Assembly (NCBI GenBank): GCA_964422145.1
Contig: CAYQZV010000004.1
Location: 62,001 to 126,000, forward strand
DNA length: 64,000 nucleotides
Origin: JACNKV01 sp964422145
GTDB lineage: Bacteria; Fidelibacterota; Marinisomatia; Marinisomatales; JACNKV01
Direction: 5' to 3'
Shown: piece by piece, positions 51,600 to 61,154 of the stretch
Layout: each line of letters opens with the position of its first letter
Numbering within the stretch: position 1 is the first letter of the stretch
Notes under the pieces: generated by a model
What the model was told of the DNA's origin: nothing
Database searches by the model: none
What the model saw: only the letters and a program-made list of their open reading frames with translations
Program-made: the position numbers and the translations under genes

Positions 51600-53929
51600 T
51601 AGTTACCCCTCAGAATAACGAATTTTCCAATTTGTTTAGATGGGAATGTTTTCAGGGCTGTTTCAACCACATAAACATACATACCGCTTACAACATCTAA
51701 ATCTGATTTTGACGATAAGTCCCATGCATCATCAGTGGAGCTGTCATTGTGGTAAATTTCTTGAATGACATCTCCTGTGATACTTAAGATCGTAATTTTA
51801 CACGCGGGCGGCAAATTGGTAAAGTTTATTTTGTTCTCATATTGTGCCTCAAGCAGCGAAGCGCCTTTATATGGATTGGGATATACCGAAACACGCTTGC
51901 CATTCCATTCTTCTCCTTCTCCGTAAAACTTCCGTGGATAGACAGGTTCAGGAGCTCCGGTTGATGCGTCCGTCTTATAGTTGACTTTCGCTGATTCGAT
52001 GGGCGGAAATTCAGGTTTCCCATGTGCTGACGGGTTATCATAGGCTGTTACCACATAATAATATGGGAGATTGTTGGTCGGGCGATCAATCTCTGTAATC
52101 ATATCTACCTCATTGCCATCTGCATCTGCAGCACGGAAGACTGAAGACGTATCAAAGAAACTGTGTGTCAACGCCGGTAAATCAAATTGCTGTTTGTTGA
52201 ACAATGTGTCTCCTGTTTCAAAATCCGTCACATAAACAGGGCCATCTACATTATCAAAGGCGCCGAGCAGTTCCCATTCTCCCGGGACGAATTTTGAACG
52301 ATACACTCTATATCCTTCAAAATCTGCTGCGCCGACCAATGGATCTACTTCTAATTCAGAAGAGTTATCCCAAGACATCATAACTCCTTGGTCCAACGGA
52401 CTGTAGGCCAACACAGGGACAGGAGGAGGAATCGGCAATAGATAATGGATATCTTCATCCGGGGCTGACGGTTCATAAGGGCTAGAGGAACTTCCTGCAA
52501 AATATGCTATTAAAGCATTATCAGCATTGACTCGCAGATCCCTTATACCTTTTCCAACAATTGCCGCATAGACAAAATGTAAAGTGTCTCCCACCTCAAA
52601 ATTATTAAACGGACCCGTTGTTAACATAAATCGGTAATCAAATGTTGGAGCGCCTACATTAAACGGATGGGGCATAAATTTATTTCCGCGACTTTCAATA
52701 TGTGTCCCTGTTGCGTAGTCAAATTTATCTCTGTCGGTCGCCGGATCTGATTCCCAATTCCACCACTGGTGACTAAAAACACGCATGAGTGTATCATCCT
52801 CTGTATCCATATAAGGGCCGTATTTCCACATATCTGTATAGATCAGCCGACCGCCGATGAACCCGGGGACATCTCCACCCTCATTGGTATCATCTTCAGG
52901 TGTTGTTGGATCATCAGCATCATACATAAAAGACATGTTCCTTGGGACAACATATCCTCTCAGTGTTACACCGTTAATAACAGCAACCTCGCCTGCGGTA
53001 GCAGTATAATCGGGGTTTACCGCATCAAGCTGCCATCTGATTTCCGGAGCATTGCTGTCATCAGAAATGAATACCGTGTATTCATCATAGAAACCATCGG
53101 GGTAAGCTAAGGTGGGTTCAAAATCCGGCTGGTTGGATGATGGGCTTCCTACATTTTTCCAACCAAATGGAACACCGGCTTCACTGTATCCTTCAATAAC
53201 GTCATCGCCATCCAAGTCACCATTTTCAACCAGGTCTACTCTATATGTAATTTGGTTTTCCGGATTGTTACCATCCCAACCGTCAAAATCAACTGCATCA
53301 TCAATATGGGGGTTTGTCGGATCATTTCCTGTTCCGACATCGCAATCATATACCCAGCTGATGTACAGTTCGTTTAACTCATCTCCACTGTAGTCATCTC
53401 CGCTACGTTCCTTGATCACATCCAGTTCATAAATAACAAAGTCATCATAATCCGGAGTACTCCAGGTTAAACCTCTTTGTTTCATTTTAAGGCCAAGGGA
53501 TGTTGTGGTATGCGGTCCGACAAAATCATCAAAGGTCGCATAACTGTCTTCAACTGATTTTCCCGGATAAGCCGGAAGATCAAAACTGCTTCCTTCTGTA
53601 GGATGAAATTCATACTGCCCGTAGTCAGCATGACTGCAGCGTTTTTCTCCATCGACCAATGCAGAAATCCACAATCGTCCTTCCCACAAATGATGTGTCC
53701 CACTTCCTCCTGGCCATTCCATGGATGGAAGTCCCTCCGGCACATTGGGGTCACCATAGTTTCCAAAGTTGCTGGTTGCTGTCCACACTTTACCAACATT
53801 GTGGACCTTATATTCATCGACCGCCATATTTCTCGGAGACATTGGGTAATCAGTAACATTGATGTTTTTCCCAATTATCATGGAAAGTGAGAGTCCGATG
53901 ACAATTATTGTTTTGTAGTATGTATTCAT
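51599..53929 (-). CDS. Secreted multi-domain protein with C-terminal sorting-type domain
   Basis: The 776-aa protein has a signal peptide (YYKTIIVIGLSLSMIIGKNI). It has an N-terminal region with WTATSNFGNYGDPNVPEGLP and a WEGRLWISALVDGEKR motif, an Asp-rich middle, a fibronectin type III-like module (VMMSWDNSSELEVDPLVG, YYYVVTAYDN), and a C-terminal module VSVYPNPYKGASLLEAQYEN then INFTNLPPACKITILSITGD and VVSGMYVYVVETALKT, a variant of the FCB sorting domain. It is probably a cell-surface protein. I cannot assign a function. It lies between the TonB-dependent receptor and PorV genes. Confidence 0.85.
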   Translation of the reverse strand: MNTYYKTIIVIGLSLSMIIGKNINVTDYPMSPRNMAVDEYKVHNVGKVWTATSNFGNYGDPNVPEGLPSMEWPGGSGTHHLWEGRLWISALVDGEKRCSHADYGQYEFHPTEGSSFDLPAYPGKSVEDSYATFDDFVGPHTTTSLGLKMKQRGLTWSTPDYDDFVIYELDVIKERSGDDYSGDELNELYISWVYDCDVGTGNDPTNPHIDDAVDFDGWDGNNPENQITYRVDLVENGDLDGDDVIEGYSEAGVPFGWKNVGSPSSNQPDFEPTLAYPDGFYDEYTVFISDDSNAPEIRWQLDAVNPDYTATAGEVAVINGVTLRGYVVPRNMSFMYDADDPTTPEDDTNEGGDVPGFIGGRLIYTDMWKYGPYMDTEDDTLMRVFSHQWWNWESDPATDRDKFDYATGTHIESRGNKFMPHPFNVGAPTFDYRFMLTTGPFNNFEVGDTLHFVYAAIVGKGIRDLRVNADNALIAYFAGSSSSPYEPSAPDEDIHYLLPIPPPVPVLAYSPLDQGVMMSWDNSSELEVDPLVGAADFEGYRVYRSKFVPGEWELLGAFDNVDGPVYVTDFETGDTLFNKQQFDLPALTHSFFDTSSVFRAADADGNEVDMITEIDRPTNNLPYYYVVTAYDNPSAHGKPEFPPIESAKVNYKTDASTGAPEPVYPRKFYGEGEEWNGKRVSVYPNPYKGASLLEAQYENKINFTNLPPACKITILSITGDVIQEIYHNDSSTDDAWDLSSKSDLDVVSGMYVYVVETALKTFPSKQIGKFVILRGN

Positions 53930-53945
53930 ATTTGTCTTCTATGTA

Positions 53946-56900
53946 TTAAAATTTTACTGAAATACCTAGCTTGATCGTTCTTTCTTGTGAAAGATATCCG
54001 GGGATACCATATACACCACCGGCAGGATACTTTTTATTATAATCAATTTTGCCGTCACCATCAGTATCCATGATCCACATATATTCATCTTTGAACGTTT
54101 CATCAATGTAACCGTCACCGTCATCATCTATGCCATTGTGATCGTCTTCAGACGGGAAGACAGCTTTATCCTTATCTTCATAAGCTTTTTGGTAATTTGT
54201 ATACAAGTGATACCATTCTGCATCATAAACATCGGTAATGTTCTGGTTGTTGAACAAATTATCAACCCAAAGGAAGACAGATGCTTTTGTGTCTCTTCCA
54301 AATCCGGGAATAATGAAGCTCTTGCTGGCATACAAATCCACATTAAATGTGCTTGGTAAGCGCTCGGTATTAATTTCAACCTCTAAAGACCTACTGGGCG
54401 GAGAATAGGGTAATCCGCTTCCGTAATTGAGGGTGGTGTTCAAATCCACATCAATATACGGTACCATTGTTTTTAATGTTGCATTAATGGTGTGTCTTTG
54501 ATCCCAATCCAGGTAGTTCTCATTTCCGGGGATGATCTGACTTGCCCATGTAAATCGATAGTTCTGAAGCGCCGAAGAGCTTTTTCCCTTGGCAATAGAA
54601 TATGTGTAGTTGATATTACCACCAAAGTACTTGGTGAATTGACGGAACAAGTCAATCTCCAATCCTTTTACATTACCATAGTCACCGTTAATGTGGCGGG
54701 TATAGTATTGATTTGCCTTGATCCAAATCTGTTTCGTATCAACTAATCCCTGAATATCTTTGTAGAAACCTTTGACTTCCAGTCTCCAGAAGTTTCCAAT
54801 TTGATGTCTTAACCCAAGTTCATAACTGGTTGTTGTTTCAGGTAAGATATCCGGGTTTCCCACAATTGGGAAAGCGCCTGAGAAATCCCAGTTAATATTT
54901 CTGTACATAAATTGGAATTGCGGAATCTGGAAAGTCTGTCCATAATTGAAGTAAAATGCATCCCGGTTTGTGATTGGATAAGATACACCAATCCTCGGAC
55001 TCCAGTACCATTTAGAAGGAACGGTCGTTGGATCTTTTACTTCCCCTCCTGTTGTCAGGTCGACAGTTGGATCATTTATATCAGACGGGTAATTGTCAAA
55101 TCTCGGGTCAAAGTAATCTACCCGGATACCGCTGACAATTACCAGAGATTTAAATTCCATTTTATCTTCAAGGAAGACTCCCCACCAAACGGGGTCCAGT
55201 TTCTTTTGTTTTTGACCCCAAGTTTGATCACTGTATAGGTCTTCAAACGGTTCATGTAATTCATTATAATTGACCTTACCATCACCTTCGCCTACATCCG
55301 GAGGAAGATCAATAAAGTCATCATCATAATCACCGTCCCCGTTTCCATCAACCGCAGGAACACCATCTTCACCATAATCCAAGTGATCCCAGGTGCCATT
55401 TCCTTCAAATTCATCATCGGTGCCTTCTATACCGTCAAAGCCCCAATCTGAAAACTTTTCACCAAATCGACCCCAGCCGTTTCTGGATCCGATATTTTGA
55501 CCATAGATGTTACCGCCTGAGGGCATATCAACATCATGATCAAATACGTCATACACATTCATCTCAAAACCGGTTCTCACTAAATGATGTTTTGTGACCT
55601 GGCTTGTTAATGTGGTTTTAAAATTCCAGATCACTTTTTCATCTACATTCCATCGGTTACGATTAAATGTTGTTCCGTTTCCGTATGTATAAAATTTATC
55701 TCTGTCTTGCGTATTCTGAATTGGAATATCCTCCCAAGCCAACCATTTACTATAATCGTTGGGGAAGGCATCCTCCGAAATATCCAAGAAGTCATTGTTA
55801 TTCCAGTCGGTAAAGAGATTATCGCTGTAATCATCAATAAATTCCTGTTCAATGCCTGCTTCATTCAGAAAATCAAGATAGGTCGGAATGCTGGCTGACT
55901 CCTCGGTATCATAATGATAATATGTTTTAAACCGACTTAAGCTGACTAGCAAGAATGTGTTTTTCGCAAACTGTTGGTTTAAGCTCAAACTAATGTGTGA
56001 ACTGTTGTCTCTAAACCGCAATAAGTGATCTAACATACTGAAGGAATCATTGAACCCATCAGCAAGCGGATCGTTTGTTAAATTTCTGTTTCCTAATATG
56101 ATCGTATGTCCAAGACTATCTGTAGTATTTGTATTGGGAATTGGAATGTCAACACCCCATTGATATTCACCGTCATCATTCATATCGATAAAGCTGGAAT
56201 CGCTCGTAGCGCCTGTCCGGTTAAAATCAAAAATGTCCCAATTGCTGTTCCCGTTCAAGTCTTCTTCTCTAAAATCACCGTCCCCTTCAATGATGGCTCC
56301 TTCGCCGTCTTTATCAACTTCAACCAAAACATTACGTTTAGGAATATCATTCTCACTAATCCCAACGGTTTCTATTACCTCATACATATTCAAACCATAT
56401 AATAATCCGTCCTCGCCATAGGTAGCGGGATCGAAAATATCTTTAGCCTGAATCGTAACAACCCTATCTAATCTGTCATCATTATCAGAATTTTCATTTT
56501 CATAACTGATGCGGCTGTATCGATGGCTGTACTGATTGTTGCTCGAATAGTTATTGTTTATTGCCAGTTTGACTTTTGATTTCGGGAAAGGTCTCCAGGT
56601 TAAACTTGTCGTAACGGCACCCGCGTCTCGTTCAGCAATACCGTACCTTCCCTGTTCATTGGTAAATTCCCCTGCAACAAACCACCGTAGCGGGAGATTC
56701 CACAGCGGCCCGCCTAATGATCCTTCAAAAACTCTTTCTCTGTTTAGGCCCGGAAAACCAACATTCATGAGTGAATTATCATCTGTTTTTACACGAAACA
56801 TTCCTTTTAATTCTGAACCGCCTTCTTGAGTAACCATATTCACCACACCGGAAAGCGCATTACTGTATTCCACTGAAATTCCAGACGTAATAATATTTGT

Positions 56901-57497
56901 TTCAGCAATTCCCAGTTTTGGTACTTCGGCACTAAACTCATTGTCAATCGGGTCGACAGCAGGGACACCATTAATTAAGAATAATATCTCACCGTCTCGA
57001 CCACCACGTGCATGTCCGTCAACAATTCCGGCAGTCAGGTTTAAGATATCACCAATGTCATCAACAGGAATTTCTTCAATCATTTCAGATGTCATGCTTC
57101 GCCTGGAAGAAACAAGGTCGGTCTCGATCAAAGGTTTTTTGGCTGTTACAGTAACAACTTCGCCTTCCAGAACTTCAGAGCTCATCTCAATATCAATCGT
57201 TGTTGTTAGGTCTGCTGTAACAACGACATTGGTTATTACGGATTTTGCATATCCCATACTGTTCGCATTGATCGTATATTCACCCGGTGGAACAAATAGA
57301 ATAGTATAATATCCTTCTAAATCAGCAGCGGATCCTAAAGAAGTCCCTGTAACGAGAATATTAGCCCCAATAATCGGTTCTCCAGTTGAAGCATCGATAA
57401 CTCTACCTGCGATTTTTCCGGTATTTCCAGCAAATAGACTCGATACAAACAGTACCATAAAAATAAATGGTTTCAAATGTCTCATAAGGTTTTCCAT
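53946..57497 (-). CDS. TonB-dependent receptor with CarboxypepD_reg domain
   Basis: The 1183-aa protein has a signal peptide (RHLKPFIFMVLFVSSLFAGN), a CarboxypepD_reg-like domain (GKIAGRVIDASTGEPIIGAN, GYYTILFVPPGEYTINANSM), a plug (SEMIEEIPVDDIGDILNLTA, GRDGEILFLINGVPAVDPID, VEYSNALSGVVNMVTQEGGS) and a long barrel (FYFNYGQTFQIPQFQFMYRN, YELGLRHQIGNFWRLEVKGF). Asp-rich turns with D-x-D-G-D/N spacing (VDGNGDGDYDDDFIDLPPDV, GIDDDGDGYIDE, MDTDGDGKIDYNKK) look like calcium-binding loops. An in-frame ATG at 57485 is an alternative start. It is the first gene of the envelope operon and likely takes up or helps move a large ligand. Confidence 0.92.
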   Translation of the reverse strand: MENLMRHLKPFIFMVLFVSSLFAGNTGKIAGRVIDASTGEPIIGANILVTGTSLGSAADLEGYYTILFVPPGEYTINANSMGYAKSVITNVVVTADLTTTIDIEMSSEVLEGEVVTVTAKKPLIETDLVSSRRSMTSEMIEEIPVDDIGDILNLTAGIVDGHARGGRDGEILFLINGVPAVDPIDNEFSAEVPKLGIAETNIITSGISVEYSNALSGVVNMVTQEGGSELKGMFRVKTDDNSLMNVGFPGLNRERVFEGSLGGPLWNLPLRWFVAGEFTNEQGRYGIAERDAGAVTTSLTWRPFPKSKVKLAINNNYSSNNQYSHRYSRISYENENSDNDDRLDRVVTIQAKDIFDPATYGEDGLLYGLNMYEVIETVGISENDIPKRNVLVEVDKDGEGAIIEGDGDFREEDLNGNSNWDIFDFNRTGATSDSSFIDMNDDGEYQWGVDIPIPNTNTTDSLGHTIILGNRNLTNDPLADGFNDSFSMLDHLLRFRDNSSHISLSLNQQFAKNTFLLVSLSRFKTYYHYDTEESASIPTYLDFLNEAGIEQEFIDDYSDNLFTDWNNNDFLDISEDAFPNDYSKWLAWEDIPIQNTQDRDKFYTYGNGTTFNRNRWNVDEKVIWNFKTTLTSQVTKHHLVRTGFEMNVYDVFDHDVDMPSGGNIYGQNIGSRNGWGRFGEKFSDWGFDGIEGTDDEFEGNGTWDHLDYGEDGVPAVDGNGDGDYDDDFIDLPPDVGEGDGKVNYNELHEPFEDLYSDQTWGQKQKKLDPVWWGVFLEDKMEFKSLVIVSGIRVDYFDPRFDNYPSDINDPTVDLTTGGEVKDPTTVPSKWYWSPRIGVSYPITNRDAFYFNYGQTFQIPQFQFMYRNINWDFSGAFPIVGNPDILPETTTSYELGLRHQIGNFWRLEVKGFYKDIQGLVDTKQIWIKANQYYTRHINGDYGNVKGLEIDLFRQFTKYFGGNINYTYSIAKGKSSSALQNYRFTWASQIIPGNENYLDWDQRHTINATLKTMVPYIDVDLNTTLNYGSGLPYSPPSRSLEVEINTERLPSTFNVDLYASKSFIIPGFGRDTKASVFLWVDNLFNNQNITDVYDAEWYHLYTNYQKAYEDKDKAVFPSEDDHNGIDDDGDGYIDETFKDEYMWIMDTDGDGKIDYNKKYPAGGVYGIPGYLSQERTIKLGISVKF

Positions 57498-57837
57498 AAA
57501 TTTTTTATTAATTTGTTAGGTTGTGATTTAAAACATGGTTATAAACAAATAGCCGTCATGTTTTAATCCTGGACTGAATTTGTATTGATTTATATCAAGA
57601 AAGCAAGTCTTTAAATAATATAATTCTTTTTTTCATATAATTCATGAAATTCATTATTTTGTTTTCTGGAAAAATTGTGGTTGGAATATGTGTTCATTGT
57701 TGTTTAAACTTTAACTACGAAGTATTTTCTCAGAGAATTCCCATCGTTGTTTTGGGGAATTCTAAATCGATATAAAACCTTATAGGTGATAAATCGGTTG
57801 AGAAATCATAATAAACAAAACAGGAGAATAAAAAAAC
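57498..57837. other. Divergent intergenic region, 340 bases, AT-rich
   Basis: No open frame of note. It is very AT-rich and must hold promoters for the minus-strand envelope operon and for the plus-strand 1077-aa secreted protein. It includes one strong inverted repeat (57734-57763). The plus-strand gene has an AGGAGA ribosome-binding site ten bases before its ATG. I could not place promoter hexamers with confidence. Confidence 0.7.
57734..57763. promoter_or_regulatory. Inverted repeat in the divergent promoter region
   Basis: AGAATTCCC (57734-57742) and GGGAATTCT (57755-57763) are perfect 9-bp arms around a 12-base spacer. There is no T-run, so an operator or a leader hairpin for the 57838 gene is more likely than a terminator. 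Confidence 0.5.
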
Positions 57838-60800
57838 ATGAATAAAACAGTTAAAATACTGCTTTTTCTTGTGATGACCCTTTCGGTCACTCTTGCCTAT
57901 GAAGCGATTTTGAAAAGCACAGGTGAGTTACCCAAAGGACAAAACACAACTCAAATCACAGAAAAAGCAATACCGAGCGGTCCTGTTTCCATCGACAACA
58001 ATGTTGTTGTGAAAAGAGCCTATTCGGCCGGACCAAGCGCGGTAACACAACGTAGTCATGATCCTGAAACTGTACCTGTTAGAGACAATCCAGTTATTCA
58101 AGATTCCCGCTTTGCCTCAATCATTTCACATGGTTCAGGTGCAACGGGTGTAGGCGGATTTATCTTTAATACCGGTGACAGTGCTGCTGTTTGGTATAGA
58201 CCTGACACTGAATGTACCGTTGATGGTGTACAGCTCTATTTCCACTATGAATCAGAATTGATCGGAACAGACGTAACTATCGTTGTTCGTGAGGTTCTTG
58301 ATGTGACGTCTACCGGATTAGAAGCTAACGGCGTGTATGACTTTTCATATTATAACGCTACTACCGGCGACTTTATGGGAGATGTTCTTTACTCCTATAC
58401 ACTCCCGTTGACAACATCCGATGTTTATCCGACAATGCTGGATATCGATTTCGACCAGCAGGTTGATGTCGCTGCCAATGATTTTGCTATTCAAGTCATT
58501 GGTGATTTCGGATCTGACGGCGCTGACTTAATGTACTACGCAGGAGTCGGTGGAAGTGGAACTACATACAACCACGGGTTCAAATACTATGCAACCGGCG
58601 CATCATATTGTGATGAAGGCTGCTGGGTGCCCAGATTAAACTTCATTGTGGATGCAAAAGTGGACTACTATGGTGATCCGCCTCCGTTCATTACTGAAGT
58701 TGAAGATCTTCCCGATGTTTATGCATCTTGCGATGGCGGTCCATACTATGCTACTGCAAATATCGTTGATGTAGGTACAGCAGAATTTACTGGCGCTCTT
58801 ACCAGTGTTATATTTGGTTATAATATCGGTGGTGATGATATTGAAGCTGAATTAGTTGGAACCGGTGTCGGTGACGTGTTCACAGGTGAGATTCCTTCTC
58901 TTCCTGTCGGAACTACTGTCGAGTACTGGTGGAAAGCTGTTGATAATGGAGATGAAAATCCTGCTGGCGGAGTGATTCACGAAACTGATCTCAGATTAAC
59001 ACCCGAATCATTCACCGTTCGTGAATACACGGAAGGTGCTGATGTGCTTGTTCTGGATGATGGTCCAAATGCATTAGATGAAACCTATGCTGCCAGAGTT
59101 GCAGATGCTCTTTATGAGCTGGGTTACTCTGCTGACTTTTGGAACACCAAAAGCGGCGGATCATTAACAGATTGCGAACTGAGCAACTATGCACATTTAG
59201 TTCTTATTCAAGGGCTGAATAGTGAAGGAAATTTAGGTCTAGGTAGTCAGCTTGAAACAGACGTTATGGCTTTCTTAGATAACGGCGGTAACCTGCTGTT
59301 CTCGTCTGCAGATTATATCTACGGTGTAACAGAAGGGACAACCGACGGCTGGACAACCACTGATGCTGCAGCTTATCCGTTCTTGGCAAACTATCTTCAT
59401 ACCGCTGAGTTCTGGAGTGACGCAAACTACTACGGTGCTGACGATGGTTCAACCGACACACTGTACACTGGTGTTGAAGGTAACCTTTTGACCGGAACAT
59501 TCCTTGATCCGTTCATCGCTTATTCACCTGAAGCATCCAACTGGGCTGATGAGATCATTCCGGATGGAGATGCTGAATCTATCTTCATGGTACACAGCAC
59601 TGAAGAAGAAGATTGGGTTGACTTCGGCGGATTGATGTTCGAAGGCGATTACAAACTCGTCTTTGTCCCGTGGCACTTAGAAGGTATCGATGATGATGCA
59701 ATCTTTGGCGAATTCCTCGATAACACGATGGTTTGGTTTGGTGTTGAATGCGTACCTGTTATATCAGCTATTGACGGACCTTCCGGCCCAATGTTCTCGT
59801 CGGATGACGTTACCGTTGTTGCAACAGCTGAAGATTGCGAAGGCGATGCATTTACGGTTGATCTGGTTTACACCATCGGCGGTGAAGCTACCACGGTTGC
59901 TATGACCGATAACGGTGACGGAACCTTCACGGGAACTATCCCCGGACAAGAAGGCGGAACCACGGTTTTATACCATTGTGTTGCAACTGATGCCGGCGGT
60001 TCATTTGTTACAACTGATGTGGATTACTTTGTCTATGCACCATCTGCAGACGTCCTATTCGTATTGAACAACGAAATGGATTCAGGCAGCTATCCGGGTC
60101 TGTATTATTTCTATGATGCATATGTCACTGAAAGTCTGTTTGTATGGCCGGACTTCTGGGAAAGCTCTGCAAATGGTCTGCCAACTGCAGAATTGCTTGC
60201 TTTCTATGATATAGTATTCGAAATCACCACAACAGCAGATTATCCGTTCTATGGTGCGCTTCATACCTATTATGACGGCGTATTATCTGATTGGCTTGCA
60301 CTTGGAAATAAAAACTATGTGCTTGCAGGTGATGAAACATTCGGTATCTATAACATGAGCTGGGGCGATGTCGATTTTGCTGAAGGTTCATTCTTCCATA
60401 ATCTCGGTGTGGCATCAACATTGAATGATATCAATGCCTCAGGTATTTCAGAAATTGCAACAGTAGCCGGAGATCCAATCTCAGGTGCGATGAATGCAGC
60501 TGAAGGCGGAGATGTTGTTCTTTACGATCCCGATTATGAAATCGGTTTCGCAAACTGGTTAGACGGGCTTGTACCGACTGCTGACGGTGTGGCTTGCTTC
60601 ACATCCGGTGATGCAGCTGTTGGTGTTCACAAAACATGGGCAAACGGTAACCAAACTTTATTCCTTGGATTTGATCCTCTGTCACTGAATGACGATCCAT
60701 ATGTATGGTGGGGAGCTAAAGAAGAAGGTTCGTTGAAACAAGCACTTGATTGGATCATTGATGATTCAGTTGATGAGTTAAAACCATTACCAACCACATT

Positions 60801-61071
60801 TGTGCTTCATCAAAACTATCCGAACCCATTCAACCCAACAACAACGATTGCGTTTGACGTACCTCAGGTATCAGACGTGAAGGTTACGATCTACAACCTG
60901 TTAGGCCATGCTGTATCTACAATTGATAGAAGCAGTGTAGCTCCGGGTCAGCATCATGTTGTTTGGAATGGAACAAATCAACTGGGTCAACCTGTAAGTA
61001 GCGGTGTCTATTTCTACAAAATAGAAGCAGCTGACTACACAGCAACCAAGAAGATGATGTTCCTGAAATAA
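57838..61071 (+). CDS. Secreted acidic protein with two ThuA-like modules and C-terminal sorting domain
   Basis: The 1077-aa protein has a signal peptide (KILLFLVMTLSVTLAYEAIL). After a beta-rich N-terminal domain with GGFIFNTGDSAAVWYRPDTE there are two similar units, each an Ig-like module (VEDLPDVYASCDGGPYYATA; ISAIDGPSGPMFSSDDVTVV) followed by a Rossmann-like module (GADVLVLDDGPNALDETYAA; SADVLFVLNNEMDSGSYPGL). The end is an FCB sorting domain (FVLHQNYPNPFNPTTTIAFD, then SSGVYFYKIEAADYTATKKM). The duplication is visible by motif order. It is probably surface-exposed. Function is unknown. Confidence 0.88.
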   Translation: MNKTVKILLFLVMTLSVTLAYEAILKSTGELPKGQNTTQITEKAIPSGPVSIDNNVVVKRAYSAGPSAVTQRSHDPETVPVRDNPVIQDSRFASIISHGSGATGVGGFIFNTGDSAAVWYRPDTECTVDGVQLYFHYESELIGTDVTIVVREVLDVTSTGLEANGVYDFSYYNATTGDFMGDVLYSYTLPLTTSDVYPTMLDIDFDQQVDVAANDFAIQVIGDFGSDGADLMYYAGVGGSGTTYNHGFKYYATGASYCDEGCWVPRLNFIVDAKVDYYGDPPPFITEVEDLPDVYASCDGGPYYATANIVDVGTAEFTGALTSVIFGYNIGGDDIEAELVGTGVGDVFTGEIPSLPVGTTVEYWWKAVDNGDENPAGGVIHETDLRLTPESFTVREYTEGADVLVLDDGPNALDETYAARVADALYELGYSADFWNTKSGGSLTDCELSNYAHLVLIQGLNSEGNLGLGSQLETDVMAFLDNGGNLLFSSADYIYGVTEGTTDGWTTTDAAAYPFLANYLHTAEFWSDANYYGADDGSTDTLYTGVEGNLLTGTFLDPFIAYSPEASNWADEIIPDGDAESIFMVHSTEEEDWVDFGGLMFEGDYKLVFVPWHLEGIDDDAIFGEFLDNTMVWFGVECVPVISAIDGPSGPMFSSDDVTVVATAEDCEGDAFTVDLVYTIGGEATTVAMTDNGDGTFTGTIPGQEGGTTVLYHCVATDAGGSFVTTDVDYFVYAPSADVLFVLNNEMDSGSYPGLYYFYDAYVTESLFVWPDFWESSANGLPTAELLAFYDIVFEITTTADYPFYGALHTYYDGVLSDWLALGNKNYVLAGDETFGIYNMSWGDVDFAEGSFFHNLGVASTLNDINASGISEIATVAGDPISGAMNAAEGGDVVLYDPDYEIGFANWLDGLVPTADGVACFTSGDAAVGVHKTWANGNQTLFLGFDPLSLNDDPYVWWGAKEEGSLKQALDWIIDDSVDELKPLPTTFVLHQNYPNPFNPTTTIAFDVPQVSDVKVTIYNLLGHAVSTIDRSSVAPGQHHVVWNGTNQLGQPVSSGVYFYKIEAADYTATKKMMFLK

Positions 61072-61096
61072 AACAGGATATCGATCATTGAATCAT

Positions 61097-61126
61097 AAAA
61101 AAGGGTCTCGTTTGAGACCCTTTTTT
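61097..61126. terminator. Bidirectional rho-independent terminator
   Basis: AAAAAAGGGTCTC, loop GTTT, then GAGACCCTTTTTT forms a perfect 13-bp stem with A and T ends. It separates the convergent 1077-aa protein gene and copA. Confidence 0.93.
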
Positions 61127-61154
61127 ATTTTCAGTTAATATAAAATATTGTCGC

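Noticed and set aside
45361..57497. SusCD-type polysaccharide utilisation locus
   Set aside because: The lipoprotein is TPR-like, not SusD-like, and there are no glycoside hydrolase genes in the operon.
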